From: Sutcliffiella rhizosphaerae
GTDB taxonomy: Bacteria > Bacillota > Bacilli > Bacillales > Bacillaceae_I
Assembly (NCBI RefSeq): GCF_917563925.1
Contig: NZ_CAKJTJ010000027.1
Span: forward strand, 1-54,246
DNA: 54,246 nt
Reading direction: 5' to 3'
Position 1 is the stretch's first letter. Every line of letters starts with the position of its first letter. The notes under the pieces were generated by a model, which saw only the letters and a list, made by a program, of their open reading frames with translations, was not told where the DNA came from and did no database searches. Both the position numbers and the translations under genes were made by a program. Shown in pieces: positions 35,065 through 45,357 of this stretch.

Positions 35065-36143
35065 TACAACCCTAAATAAAGTTTCGGATCAGAATGTCCA
35101 CCACTTCGGGTGGTGCGAAATTCTAAATGTAAATGTGGTCCAGTACTTTCTCCTGTAGTGCCACATACGGCTATTTGTTGGCCAGCTCTAACATGTTCTC
35201 CCTCACGGACAATATTAGAGCTATTATGGGCATAGGCAGTAAAAAGATCTGTTGAATGCTGTAGAACCACTTTGTTCCCATAACCTCCTTTATCACCTGA
35301 AAAGACAACCTGGCCGTCAGTGACAGCTACAATTGGTGTGACTCTATTTATACATCCAAAGTCCATGCCATGATGCATATGGTTTTCTCCAGTTATTGGA
35401 TGTTGGCGCATCCCATAATCAGATGTCATATTCATGCCTGCCACCGGCATTACGAAATCGCCATTTTGGATTGGTATTGTTCCCTGCTCATAGTTATAAT
35501 AGGAAAAAACTGCATCCACATAACCAATATCTCCATAACATGCCCCTGTTGCGACCGATTCAGGCCGAACACATGAATAGTTCCCCGTATACTTGACTTG
35601 CTCGTACTGCATAATAGAAAAATCGATTGCGACATCTTTGCTATAACCACCTCGCTCTAACGCATAAGAAATAAAACCGAGTCCAAAGTTATATGACTGA
35701 ACTGCAAGCCTTAAATCGCCCTGGGCTTGCTTCAGCACTTGAGTAAAATAATGAACTCCTTGCTCAATGGATGCTTCAGGCGTTTGTATGCAACCCACTA
35801 CCCCACATAAACTCTCAGAAGCTTGCATCGGATCATTCCCTCTTCCACCACTCTCTTGCATCATCATCGCTAAAATAATTCCAGTATATTCAGGAATGCC
35901 ATATTCCCTAGCTATATTCTCTACTAGACTTTGATACTGTAAAACTTCCTCACTCACTCCTATGACACTACCATTACCTCTTAGGTTGGAGGATTGTGAG
36001 TCAGATAAAGCCCCTGCCATCAACATAATGGCAAAGATTAAGGCAAAAACTCCTCCCACAACTAAAAAAATGGGGAGAATCATTTTGACAAACAAAGCTA
36101 AGGCGCCTGCCTTAGCTTTCATCAATAGAGCTTGCCGAATCAC
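35064..36143 (-). CDS. tcpG: Bifunctional cell-wall hydrolase of the transfer apparatus
   Basis: A 359-residue protein. An N-terminal TM anchor (about 15-45) is followed by a CwlT-like lysozyme/transglycosylase domain (YTGIILAMMMQESGG, then ...QSYNFGLGFISY) and an M23 endopeptidase domain with metal ligands in HHGMDFG and HLHLEF. Such two-domain enzymes open the peptidoglycan for the mating channel in Gram-positive conjugation. The symbol follows the functional equivalent in pCW3. Confidence 0.88.
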   Translation of the reverse strand: MIRQALLMKAKAGALALFVKMILPIFLVVGGVFALIFAIMLMAGALSDSQSSNLRGNGSVIGVSEEVLQYQSLVENIAREYGIPEYTGIILAMMMQESGGRGNDPMQASESLCGVVGCIQTPEASIEQGVHYFTQVLKQAQGDLRLAVQSYNFGLGFISYALERGGYSKDVAIDFSIMQYEQVKYTGNYSCVRPESVATGACYGDIGYVDAVFSYYNYEQGTIPIQNGDFVMPVAGMNMTSDYGMRQHPITGENHMHHGMDFGCINRVTPIVAVTDGQVVFSGDKGGYGNKVVLQHSTDLFTAYAHNSSNIVREGEHVRAGQQIAVCGTTGESTGPHLHLEFRTTRSGGHSDPKLYLGL

Positions 36144-36160
36144 AAGATCCCCTCCTTAGT

Positions 36161-38200
36161 TTAGTTATTCTGATTCAAACGGGAAGAACGTCCTAATCGA
36201 CCTTTAGAGCCATCTCGCTTTGTTTTAATATTCATGATTTTAGGTGTCCTAGATTGCGTTTCTTCATTAACAGGGGAACCATTCCCCTCTTCCGCACGAG
36301 CAGAGGGACTTAGGCTTCCCACCTCTCGATGGGAACTTTTTTGGCTTTTTTGTGCATCCACTTGGCGTTGAGCTTCGGCTTTTGTCAAATTATTACCTTT
36401 TTTTGGAGGGACCACTTTACGTGATGAACTAGATTTCGTGGAAGTTGATGGTAAATCTTGATTTGCGCTTATATGTTGAAAGTTTCTAGAGCTATCTATG
36501 CTTGTTACCCCTTCTTTTTTATCCTTACGATGTTTACCATCAGTCTTAAAACGTGAAGAATTTGATTGTCTTATTTGATGTACTCCTGAACTAGCATCTT
36601 TTTCTTTTGCAGCAGCCACTTCTTGTTGTGCATAACGGTCATCTAGATTACCTTCATGAAATTCATTTGATTTCCCCTGTTGAAAATTCCCAACTCGAGT
36701 AAATGCTTTTTTAAAGGATGGATTTCCCTGTTGAGGCTTCTGACGTTCTATACTAGCAACTTCATTTGGTTGCGTTCGTACTGCAGTTCCCACCTTTCTC
36801 AAGATACTAACTTTTCCACTTTGTCTCATCTTAGGTAAGCCGAAGCTATTTTTAGGAGAGGTATCTCGGTGTAGTTGGGAAGTAGTATTCGGGACTTGTC
36901 CTCTTTTCATATCAAAACTTCCTCCACCACGATGAAGTCGTGGCATACGAAAAGCTCCACCACCCATATCTTCAACACTTAAACTAGCACCTTCTAGCAT
37001 ATTCATAACCACATGACGCTTTGTATAAAGGAAAATGGTTGCCACACTCATAATGATTTGCATAAAAATCCGATAATACAAATCATCGGTTGTATTCGTC
37101 ATGTCATACCCAAGAGAGATAAAGCTAACGGCAACAAGGATGAAGAACATCACAACACCTTTAAACAAAACGATTAACCCTAAAGCACGCACATATTTTC
37201 CAACAACTGTTTCGAAGGAAGGAAAAATCGAAAGAAAAATCGCAAATGGAGCAAGTAGCAACATCATGACAAGTCCAAACTGTAACATAATTCGAAGCAA
37301 GGCAATAAAAAAGTAAACAGCACCTTGAACAACAGTTGAAAGCAGCATAACCATAATATAACCTGCTTGACTAAAACCATTTGCAGCTGAAATGTTATAG
37401 TTATCATAGATTTTATATTCTCGTTCAGCTATTTCACCTCTAGTTACCATACCTTCTTCGGTACGAGGATCAGCTTCTAAATAAGCCGTTATACGGTTCG
37501 GGTCATCTTGAATAATCGCACTTTCATCCGTTGTACCATACTGTAAGAGTAAAAATGGTTTATAGATTAATGCATCAAATACTTTATTCTCTAATGCAAC
37601 AGCTGTTGTGTTAATGTCACCGGAATAAATAAAGGAGTCTCCTGTTAAAGAAGGATTCACATTCATCACCATGTTTTCGACTTCCACCGATATACCATGC
37701 ACAAAGCTAATGTAGTCAAAACGTTCCGAAGAAATGGAGAACAAAAGAGCTAAACTAATTAATACAAGAGTTAACAGTTTTAAAAAAGCCTGCCAGTTCT
37801 GTTGGATATAAGATTTTACGACTAAACCTAACGAAAATAGTGCTAATGCAAACGCACCAAAAGTCGAGAGTAAACCATCTGCGATCGAGGAGCTAATGCT
37901 CTTAATCGCATCAATTGTCAGGCTAATAATATCCAAACTAAAAAGTTGATACACAATCATAAGCACAACTTTAGAGATAATAATGTTAATCATCCACATA
38001 AAATCTTTAACCGAAGAGGCAATAGTATTACTTGTATTCTCACCAAATTCATGCCAGTTTGTGTCCGAGTAATTCATTAATTGATACGACGACTCATGAT
38101 GCTTTTGTCCGTCCCTTGTCACTTCTTCCGCAAAGAGCGTGGTTGGTATGACAACCCAAAACAACATAACGAGACATAAAAACCCTATCGTCTTTTTCAT
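36161..38200 (-). CDS. tcpH: VirB6/TcpH-like polytopic channel protein (CD3337/EF1877 type)
   Basis: A 679-residue protein. A signal-like N-terminus is followed by about eight TM segments up to residue ~410 (for example VVLMIVYQLFSL, FLSIFPSFETVVGKYVRAL, FFILVAVSFISLGY). The remaining ~270 residues are hydrophilic, basic and low-complexity. In pCW3, TcpH is the core membrane protein that contacts the coupling ATPase. Start follows AGGGGG. Confidence 0.8.
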   Translation of the reverse strand: MKKTIGFLCLVMLFWVVIPTTLFAEEVTRDGQKHHESSYQLMNYSDTNWHEFGENTSNTIASSVKDFMWMINIIISKVVLMIVYQLFSLDIISLTIDAIKSISSSIADGLLSTFGAFALALFSLGLVVKSYIQQNWQAFLKLLTLVLISLALLFSISSERFDYISFVHGISVEVENMVMNVNPSLTGDSFIYSGDINTTAVALENKVFDALIYKPFLLLQYGTTDESAIIQDDPNRITAYLEADPRTEEGMVTRGEIAEREYKIYDNYNISAANGFSQAGYIMVMLLSTVVQGAVYFFIALLRIMLQFGLVMMLLLAPFAIFLSIFPSFETVVGKYVRALGLIVLFKGVVMFFILVAVSFISLGYDMTNTTDDLYYRIFMQIIMSVATIFLYTKRHVVMNMLEGASLSVEDMGGGAFRMPRLHRGGGSFDMKRGQVPNTTSQLHRDTSPKNSFGLPKMRQSGKVSILRKVGTAVRTQPNEVASIERQKPQQGNPSFKKAFTRVGNFQQGKSNEFHEGNLDDRYAQQEVAAAKEKDASSGVHQIRQSNSSRFKTDGKHRKDKKEGVTSIDSSRNFQHISANQDLPSTSTKSSSSRKVVPPKKGNNLTKAEAQRQVDAQKSQKSSHREVGSLSPSARAEEGNGSPVNEETQSRTPKIMNIKTKRDGSKGRLGRSSRLNQNN

Positions 38201-38211
38201 ATAACCCCCTC

Positions 38212-38580
38212 TTATTCTTTAAAATTATGACATCCCATATCCTCATACTCCTCATAGGAATTTGCTCCAAATTCCACAATATAATTATCTTCATTAAACC
38301 AGTTATATTCTTGGATTTCTTCGTCTAAGGTTTGCCAAAACACTACATAATCCCCTTGGTGTCCAAAAGCAGCATTCCCTTTTTTCACAGCTGCACATAC
38401 GCTCACTAACTCAATATCCTCTTCTATATACCCACCTTTCTCTATAGTTGCATACGTAAGTGCTTGTTTAGCCACACTCTCCTGTAACCTCTCCCCATCC
38501 AATCCAAAGGGGGTATTACTATTCCCACAGCCAACTAATATCAATCCACTCACTAGAATGCTTGCTATTATTCGTTTCAT
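38212..38580 (-). CDS. Small lipoprotein inside the transfer operon
   Basis: A 122-residue protein with lipobox LVGC at residue 18. The mature part is acidic with two further Cys (SVCAAV and DMGCHNF) that may pair. It lies 12 bases after virB4 and 11 before tcpH. By position it may be a VirB7-like channel component or an entry-exclusion protein; homology is not recognised. Confidence 0.65.
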   Translation of the reverse strand: MKRIIASILVSGLILVGCGNSNTPFGLDGERLQESVAKQALTYATIEKGGYIEEDIELVSVCAAVKKGNAAFGHQGDYVVFWQTLDEEIQEYNWFNEDNYIVEFGANSYEEYEDMGCHNFKE

Positions 38581-38592
38581 CGTTTGTCCTCC

Positions 38593-41049
38593 CTATCGAC
38601 TTTCTTCTAGATGTACAGCTTCTGATTCTTTATTGGTCGTCTTGAAGGCTTCAAACCATTCTTCAAATAACACATCGTGCGCGATTGCTTGTGTTCGACC
38701 CAAATAGTCTTGAAACAAGCACATGCCCGATTTTAGATGTTTGACCACTTGTATGTTTGGCTGATTTTCGTCAAGATCAAAGAATCTTAGTATTGGTTTA
38801 ATAGAATCATCTGATTTAGGACGAAATGCAAATTTCACACCAATTTGCTCCTTGATTTCATCTGAGTTTACATCATTGTAAGCTTGTGTCACGAGCACAA
38901 TATCGGTACGAAGAGAACGACCAGTTCGTAGCATTTCATTAATAAGCGACTCGCCATATTTGGATTTTGTTAACGTCCATACCTCATCAAAAATAATCAT
39001 TGCTTCTTCTTCAGGTGTTCGACTAAAGGTATTAACATATTTCGAAATAGACATCATTAAACATAGTCCTATACGTTGTTCGTCATTCATATCTTCCGAT
39101 TCAGGAAGGCTCAATCCTTGCATTCCAAGGACATTCACTTGTTTTTCAAAATCTAACCCCTTGCTCCAACGTTCCCCAAACAACATCCGTCCTAATCCAT
39201 ACCGATAACGACTGATATCTTTGGCCAAGGTGGGTTCAATTTCCTCTAATCGCTGCAATGCCCCAGTCATGGTAGGGTGTGAGGCATCATTCACCTCATC
39301 CAATACGGCTTGAAAGATAGATACACTTTCATTTCGACCACTTATATCACCGGCTAGTGTATTAAAAATCATCGTAGCCGTTTGGATAGCCTTATCTCCT
39401 TTTAAGAATACAAGTGGGTCCAGTGCTCCCCAAAATTCACGTTCTTCTGATAAATGTATAAAATTTATTCGCTTATACAGCTCGCAAAACTCATCAATGT
39501 GACTGTTTTTCTCTAGAGCTTCTTTGTAATAACGTTGAAATTCATTTTTCGGATCGATATACAGCACTTTTGAACCGAAAAACGTAGACCACGTAAAGAA
39601 ATTTTTAACCAACATGGATTTTCCACTTCCAGGTGGTCCTGTAATTAAAATGTTTCCATTGGTATGAGTTGCTCCTTGTAACGCTTTTTTCGTTAACATA
39701 GGGTTGAAAATCACGATATTATTATTAATTTCTCGTGATTGTTGGACACTCGTTAAACGGCGATTGGTAATCACTTTTCCTAAGTACATACCATAACGGT
39801 TGCCAATACGGCTGTTTAAGTTCATTCCTGACTGCCCTAAATATGACTCATCCACGACTTGTTCGAAATGCCGATAGAAATTTTCAGAAGCAGGCAACGC
39901 TTGTTTAAAAAGCGTTAACTGATCGACCACAGGTCGAACAAACTTAAAATCCGTATTTTTAAATATATTTCGTAAAGCCTCAATCTTACTTTCCATCCCC
40001 TCTTTTGAGGTATCAGCAACTACAAGGGTAAAGGTCATAAAGAGTATTTTACGACTATTATCTTTCACATCATCAAGTAATTTCTCCAATCGTTCTGACG
40101 CCAACTCAACTACCACGTCTTCATCTGCAGCTCTAGTCGAAGCAATTTCTTCATCAAAATGACGAAATCGACGCTTTAGTTTACGTACTTCTCGAATATT
40201 TTGTTCGTTCTGTTTAAAGTCATAGCGTATTTGCATTTCAAGTGGAAAATCTAACTGCTCATATATATGTTGGATAAAACGAAAACCATCTATGGAAACT
40301 GGCATTTCATAAAAGGGAAGAAAACATAAATACTCCTTGTAGTTCCCATGATCAACCGTCATATAACTGTGTTCGTTACGAATAATACCCTCTGTTAAAT
40401 TGTAGGCAGTATCCGGTATCTCAAAACCATCGCTTGTACGATGAAACATATAATAGATTAAACCATCTAATTCACTTTCACTCAGACGTTCCAATTCTTG
40501 TGTATAGGAGACTCGATTCATAAAAATTTCCTCTTGTTTTTCATAGAAAGTAAAATCATCTTCAATTTCCGTATCAACACTCATAACCTTCGCAATATCT
40601 TCGCGAATACGTTTCGTAAACTTCTTAAAAAAATCACCTACATCCGTTGTTACGATTTGATCCGATTTATTGATTTGAACGGATAAATACACGTCATATT
40701 CATGAAGAAAGACCTCATCATTTAAAATATCTGCTGCTCGTGAAAAGTACGAATGTCCAATGTCGGCAAACTCCCCATGAACAATATCTTTCTTTATCAC
40801 CTCTGTAAATTTCATAAAATCAAAACGCTTTGGCAAAATGGAGAAATGATATTGATACTCTTCATTTGCGAGAAAGCTCATCATATTATGTGTATACTGA
40901 CGATAATCACTTTCACTGTTTAGACGCAAAGATTCATCTCGTAAACGGTAAAACGCCCAAACCTGTTTACTTGTATTAAATGCCAAATTTTTATGCCGTA
41001 ATGCAATTGGAAATTCTAATAATTCCTGTTTTGTAGCAACTCCCACCAT
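38593..41049 (-). CDS. virB4: VirB4-type conjugation ATPase
   Basis: An 818-residue ATPase energising the type IV channel. Walker A is ILITGPPGSGKSML (about residue 465), Walker B AMIIFDEVW (about 700), and a later TQAYNDV motif is typical of VirB4/TraE. The N-terminal ~330 residues match the VirB4 N-domain layout. It overlaps the TcpE-like stop by one base. Confidence 0.93.
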   Translation of the reverse strand: MVGVATKQELLEFPIALRHKNLAFNTSKQVWAFYRLRDESLRLNSESDYRQYTHNMMSFLANEEYQYHFSILPKRFDFMKFTEVIKKDIVHGEFADIGHSYFSRAADILNDEVFLHEYDVYLSVQINKSDQIVTTDVGDFFKKFTKRIREDIAKVMSVDTEIEDDFTFYEKQEEIFMNRVSYTQELERLSESELDGLIYYMFHRTSDGFEIPDTAYNLTEGIIRNEHSYMTVDHGNYKEYLCFLPFYEMPVSIDGFRFIQHIYEQLDFPLEMQIRYDFKQNEQNIREVRKLKRRFRHFDEEIASTRAADEDVVVELASERLEKLLDDVKDNSRKILFMTFTLVVADTSKEGMESKIEALRNIFKNTDFKFVRPVVDQLTLFKQALPASENFYRHFEQVVDESYLGQSGMNLNSRIGNRYGMYLGKVITNRRLTSVQQSREINNNIVIFNPMLTKKALQGATHTNGNILITGPPGSGKSMLVKNFFTWSTFFGSKVLYIDPKNEFQRYYKEALEKNSHIDEFCELYKRINFIHLSEEREFWGALDPLVFLKGDKAIQTATMIFNTLAGDISGRNESVSIFQAVLDEVNDASHPTMTGALQRLEEIEPTLAKDISRYRYGLGRMLFGERWSKGLDFEKQVNVLGMQGLSLPESEDMNDEQRIGLCLMMSISKYVNTFSRTPEEEAMIIFDEVWTLTKSKYGESLINEMLRTGRSLRTDIVLVTQAYNDVNSDEIKEQIGVKFAFRPKSDDSIKPILRFFDLDENQPNIQVVKHLKSGMCLFQDYLGRTQAIAHDVLFEEWFEAFKTTNKESEAVHLEESR

Positions 41050-41459
41050 TACACCTCCTTTTCTCGGCGTATATAAGGCTCAAACTGTAAGTCTCTCTCA
41101 TACTGAGATAATGGAATTTCCTTAAAATGTTCATAGGCTTTATGTTTTGTATTGTAGTATGCCCATCGATCTTTTATGAACGGTATAACCGGTTTGTGGT
41201 CATACTTTAAGCTAAACACTACAAATGTAATGACACCTGGTACACATACGAGGATAATTAGCCAATTTTCAAAAATAAATCGCATCGCCCCTGTATGCGA
41301 GGACGCTCCAAAACCGATAAAAACCATAATCATTATTAGAATAACTCCACCAGCTACAACCAATTTGCGAACCTCTAGACCGTTCGCAAATTCCAATCTA
41401 CCAATTCGGTAAATTTTAATAGGATACTTATATTCCTTTGTAAAATTATCTCCTTTCAA
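41049..41459 (-). CDS. tcpE: TcpE-family membrane protein
   Basis: A 136-residue protein with two TM segments (about 30-50 and 62-84) and a basic soluble tail (DRWAYYNTKHKAYEHF), the PrgI/TcpE layout of Gram-positive transfer systems. Its position between the TcpD-like and VirB4 genes matches pCW3. Confidence 0.8.
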   Translation of the reverse strand: MKGDNFTKEYKYPIKIYRIGRLEFANGLEVRKLVVAGGVILIMIMVFIGFGASSHTGAMRFIFENWLIILVCVPGVITFVVFSLKYDHKPVIPFIKDRWAYYNTKHKAYEHFKEIPLSQYERDLQFEPYIRREKEV

Positions 41460-41488
41460 CTAAACACACCACCTATCCGTTGTGTTTA

Positions 41489-41710
41489 CTAGCTAAAAAT
41501 AGAATTTCCAAGTGCTCGTGCCAGTTGCTCAAGTTGTGGACCAAAAAATACAACGATTAAACAGAATAACCCTAACACTAAACCAGAAAAAAATTGCCCC
41601 CAATCTTCTTTTGTGTAGGATATCAAGGCTCGAACCACCATAATTAACAGAACGATAAATCCAATTTGTGAGATTAAATTACTGGTCACTTCTTGAAAGT
41701 TAAAATTCAT
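41489..41710 (-). CDS. tcpD: TcpD-family membrane protein
   Basis: A 73-residue protein with two TM helices (IGFIVLLIMVVRALI and FSGLVLGLFCLIVVFFG). ATG 41710 is preferred; the in-frame GTG at 41719 overlaps the AGGAG ribosome site. Size and topology match TcpD/VirB2-like small subunits. Confidence 0.75.
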   Translation of the reverse strand: MNFNFQEVTSNLISQIGFIVLLIMVVRALISYTKEDWGQFFSGLVLGLFCLIVVFFGPQLEQLARALGNSIFS

Positions 41711-41727
41711 ATGGAACACGCTCCTTT

Positions 41728-42768
41728 TTAATGAATGCTCTCTACGAAAAATCGGCCGTTTTCTTCCTTCATATGAATCTCGTAAAAATAACGAGATGTC
41801 AGAGAGGTTTGTTCCTCACGATAATTAACATGTAAACGAATAGAATAAACACCGTTTTGCCTTACTGATTCCACAATCGAATGGTCCTCGTATACTTTAT
41901 CTAACAATCCTCGATCAACACTAGCCATAAAAGCCAACTTTTCATCTGACTGACCAAACGATGTTAGAAAATCTCTTAGGAAAGGACTCAGAGCTTCTTG
42001 TTGTTGAGAGGTAAGGTCTTCCCCTTTTAAAGCCAAAGGTTCATATTGAATAACTGATTTGATATCCGAACTTAGTAAAGTAAGATGTCTCGTGACTGCA
42101 AAACCTTCACCATCGGTCACCACGGGAATGATTACTTCCACCTGGTAGTCTGTTGATTTTTCTATCTCCTCTAGAACGGTTTGTGTTACTTCTTTCTCTT
42201 CACCATCTTTATCTACTTCTGTGGTTACCACTTCCTTCTCCTCTTCAAGCTGTTCGATGACTTGATAGGTGACCAAGTATTGAACTTGTACCTCATCTGT
42301 ATCTGTAGAACGAATATCCATTAAGTCAATGGACTGTACACTTCGTGAACCTATAAATTCAGACATATCTTCTAAACTATTCACATCAAATCCACTAACA
42401 AAATAATGTTTTAATCGGTCCTTCCTTGCATTCCTTTCTTCTTCATCGGCTGGAATCTCAAAATATTCTCGTATAAAATCCGTACTGTAATGAATTAATA
42501 GAGGCGTCTCAAGAAGACTATGTCTACCAGCACCTTTCACCTGTTGTTCAATTTCATCATACGACGCTTGTACTGTGTTCCGAATCGTCTGCACTTTACT
42601 AAAATGAATCACATTAAACAGAAGGGAAACAAACATTATGCCAAAAACTAAGAAACTAGCAATTCTTTTCGTTTTACGTTTAGAAAAAGAGATCTCTCTT
42701 TTGGAACCTGATGCCTTTCCCTCTTTTACTTTAGAAGCTCCTTTCTTCTCTTTCAGCACCTTTTTCAA
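41728..42768 (-). CDS. tcpC: TcpC-family transfer protein
   Basis: A 346-residue protein with a basic cytoplasmic start, one TM segment (about residues 32-51) and two tandem NTF2-like (VirB8-type) domains outside the membrane. The sequence around ...YEPLALKGEDLTSQQ is typical of conjugative TcpC. It is a scaffold linking the channel to the cell wall. Confidence 0.82.
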   Translation of the reverse strand: MKKVLKEKKGASKVKEGKASGSKREISFSKRKTKRIASFLVFGIMFVSLLFNVIHFSKVQTIRNTVQASYDEIEQQVKGAGRHSLLETPLLIHYSTDFIREYFEIPADEEERNARKDRLKHYFVSGFDVNSLEDMSEFIGSRSVQSIDLMDIRSTDTDEVQVQYLVTYQVIEQLEEEKEVVTTEVDKDGEEKEVTQTVLEEIEKSTDYQVEVIIPVVTDGEGFAVTRHLTLLSSDIKSVIQYEPLALKGEDLTSQQQEALSPFLRDFLTSFGQSDEKLAFMASVDRGLLDKVYEDHSIVESVRQNGVYSIRLHVNYREEQTSLTSRYFYEIHMKEENGRFFVESIH

Positions 42769-42785
42769 CTCTCATCACCACCTCT

Positions 42786-44666
42786 TTAGAGTCCAATTAG
42801 TGGGTTTCGCACATAAACAATTTCAGGCTCTACAGGGTAATCACCCTTTGCTGCCTTTCGTGTAATTAAAAACTGACCAGCTCGTAAATCCCGGATTTCA
42901 TCAGGGCTCACTTTAAACTTGTTCACTTTACGCACGGTTCCTGCATCTTTCATTAACTCTTTGCGATGCAGTGGTCCCTTTCCTTCAGTTGTAATCGTCA
43001 TATCATGATCTTTATAGGTTCCTAATACATTAGCCCATGTTTCTATTTCATCAGGTAGGTTAGTATGGCCAATTGCAAATGTATTTGTATTACCAATCAC
43101 ACGCCTAGCAAGTGTCGGACTAACATCATCTAAATCTGCGACTAGTTGGGTCGCAATACAACAATGAAAACCTGCAGAACGTGATTTATTGACGGTATCA
43201 ACTATTTTGTCATTTGCATAAACGCTAAACTCGTCATAAATCGCAAGTAACGGTTGATCTTTTTGCATCGTTCGATTCCGATAAGAAACTAGATAGTTCA
43301 AGTCTAATATAAGAAAACGGGCAATTTTTTTAATAAAAGAATCATAGATCGTCCCATCAAAAGAAACAAACAGCGATTCTTTCTTTTCGCTCAACGATAA
43401 CAGGTCCAACCCATTTTCTTTTTCTTCAAATAGATGGCCTAATTCACTATCTAACAGCAGATGAATTTGCGTTCTAACAGATGCTGCGTTTTCAAAAAGG
43501 TACAGTTCTCCTTCTTCTGAAGCTTCATATCTGCCAAAAATTTTATACTGATGCTTTTTTGCACGTTCACTCAGTTCTTTTTCAACTTTCACAGTATGTG
43601 TGGCAATGCCCATCTCTTCGTTATCAAATAAGCCACGATAGCCATCTTGCTCTGTTGATGTATCTTCTACATCTATTACTTTTTCAACCGTATCATTCAC
43701 TAGGATTTGTTTTATATGGTTAGGTTCGAGGTAGTATGCAAAGGTGTGTAAATCTCGTTTAAAGCCATAAGCATCAATAAACTGGATAATCACCTGCACG
43801 AGTGAAGTGGAAATTTCACTGTAGTATTTACTTTCCGTTTCCACTAATTCTTTTAATTTGTCAGTAATGACGGTAGCATTACCATATTTCAGAGGGTTGT
43901 ATGTGAGAGATTCTTGATCGCTAAATATTTGGAGGTTTTTCTTATATGCTTTGCAAATGGTGGATACTTCTTCAATAGACTCCATTGAGCCTTTTCCATC
44001 AATAAATATCATCGGATAATCATTGGCTAGTGCGTACTCTACATAATTTAATAGATAGATGGTTTTACCACCGCCTGTAGTTGCAACGATAAAATGATGT
44101 TGATTAATTTCCGAAAAGTCCAATTCATATGCTTTTCCTTGCTCCGTAATTCCTAATAAAACACGATTGTATTTGCCTTCTCTCCTCCATTTCTCCTGAA
44201 GTTTTGCATTGAGCTTATGCCTCTGTTTTCGGACCTTGTGATACTTCCCAGATTCTTTAAATCGATCACGTTCATCTTCAATTGAATTCACCTTTTTATT
44301 TCTGAACATTTCACTATATAAGTAAAAGCCATAGGAAATCACTAAAGCTCCACTTATATACATGATGTACGATGCTCGTGACAAAACCAAAGGATAACCC
44401 GTTAATTCGACTAACCAATTCATATTAAAAGGCAACATGCTATAAAGTCCAAAATAAGCAGCAGGATTATTCATAAACCCTAATACCAAAAAACAACAGC
44501 CAATAACAGCTAATATCAAATGAAGTATAGGTTTATGGAACATTCTGGCCAATATATAGAGGGGAATCGAAAATACGAGCAAAGGAAAAATAAACAAGAC
44601 AGAAAGCAAAAGAGCACTAACCATACCTATCTCTTTTCCAACATCTTTTTCATTCTTTATCTGCAA
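42786..44666 (-). CDS. tcpA: TcpA-type coupling ATPase (VirD4/FtsK-like)
   Basis: A 626-residue protein. Four N-terminal TM segments (to about residue 125), then a motor domain with Walker A VATTGGGKTIYLL (about 193-205), FIDGKGS, and Walker B LLAIYDEFS (about 470). It brings the DNA-relaxase complex to the channel. It overlaps the Replic_Relax gene by 17 bases. Confidence 0.9.
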   Translation of the reverse strand: MQIKNEKDVGKEIGMVSALLLSVLFIFPLLVFSIPLYILARMFHKPILHLILAVIGCCFLVLGFMNNPAAYFGLYSMLPFNMNWLVELTGYPLVLSRASYIMYISGALVISYGFYLYSEMFRNKKVNSIEDERDRFKESGKYHKVRKQRHKLNAKLQEKWRREGKYNRVLLGITEQGKAYELDFSEINQHHFIVATTGGGKTIYLLNYVEYALANDYPMIFIDGKGSMESIEEVSTICKAYKKNLQIFSDQESLTYNPLKYGNATVITDKLKELVETESKYYSEISTSLVQVIIQFIDAYGFKRDLHTFAYYLEPNHIKQILVNDTVEKVIDVEDTSTEQDGYRGLFDNEEMGIATHTVKVEKELSERAKKHQYKIFGRYEASEEGELYLFENAASVRTQIHLLLDSELGHLFEEKENGLDLLSLSEKKESLFVSFDGTIYDSFIKKIARFLILDLNYLVSYRNRTMQKDQPLLAIYDEFSVYANDKIVDTVNKSRSAGFHCCIATQLVADLDDVSPTLARRVIGNTNTFAIGHTNLPDEIETWANVLGTYKDHDMTITTEGKGPLHRKELMKDAGTVRKVNKFKVSPDEIRDLRAGQFLITRKAAKGDYPVEPEIVYVRNPLIGL

Positions 44667-45357
44667 AATGCATCAGCCTTTCAATTAATTCTAATTGAAG
44701 TGCATCCTTTCGAAAGTTTTGTGCGGTTGCTGCTCTAGTAACAGCCTGCCTAATAACATCCGAATAACATAAATAACGTATTTTTGAATATCGACCGTTT
44801 AAAATTTCACCTGTGTACGTATCAAATTTACGTAACAGTCGTTTGTAAGATTTTTGAGTCAACTCTACTTCATGAGCTACCTGTTCTCCGTTCTCCGTAA
44901 CTACAAAATCAGGAATACGATCAGGTAGTTTTTTTAATAAAGTTGTGTTCTTTCGGTCTGCTAAGGTAAAGTTTTGTTCTAAATATTGGCTTCTTAACTC
45001 TCGCTCTGTAATAAATTCAAAAGAAGCACCTTTTTTTATCGCTAAACTTCTTAAAGCCAACAAACAATCATTCATTATCAATTGATGTTTTAAACCTGCA
45101 TAATTAATTTTAGTAAAAGGCGTTAAAGTACTACCTAGATAGTCCACTCCAGACGGACGCATATATAGAATTAGTACCCGTCCAATCTTCTCTTCAGCAA
45201 TAAAGCCTAAATCTACTAATCTTGGCTTTGCAGCATATACTGTAACATAACTAATCTTTCCCTTAAGATATTCCGATAGTTGCGTCGACGTAATCACACC
45301 GAATCGGTTTATCGCTTCTAACACTTGTTCTTGCTTCTCTGATAATAATACTCTAAT
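44650..45357 (-). CDS. Replic_Relax-family protein, probable relaxosome component
   Basis: About 235 residues from an apparent ATT start (45355..45357), eight bases after a strong AGGAGGAG. The first conventional start, GTG 45322..45324, has no ribosome site and would cut off the conserved VLLSEKQEQ. The N-terminal ~80 residues are a winged helix (INRFGVITSTQLSEYL...). The C-terminal part (IPDFVVTENGEQVAHEVELT) has the D...E..E pattern of the nuclease-like fold of PF13814. Proteins of this family accompany plasmid transfer genes; a DNA-processing role at oriT is inferred. Head of the transfer operon. Confidence 0.7.
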   Translation of the reverse strand: MRVLLSEKQEQVLEAINRFGVITSTQLSEYLKGKISYVTVYAAKPRLVDLGFIAEEKIGRVLILYMRPSGVDYLGSTLTPFTKINYAGLKHQLIMNDCLLALRSLAIKKGASFEFITERELRSQYLEQNFTLADRKNTTLLKKLPDRIPDFVVTENGEQVAHEVELTQKSYKRLLRKFDTYTGEILNGRYSKIRYLCYSDVIRQAVTRAATAQNFRKDALQLELIERLMHFADKE

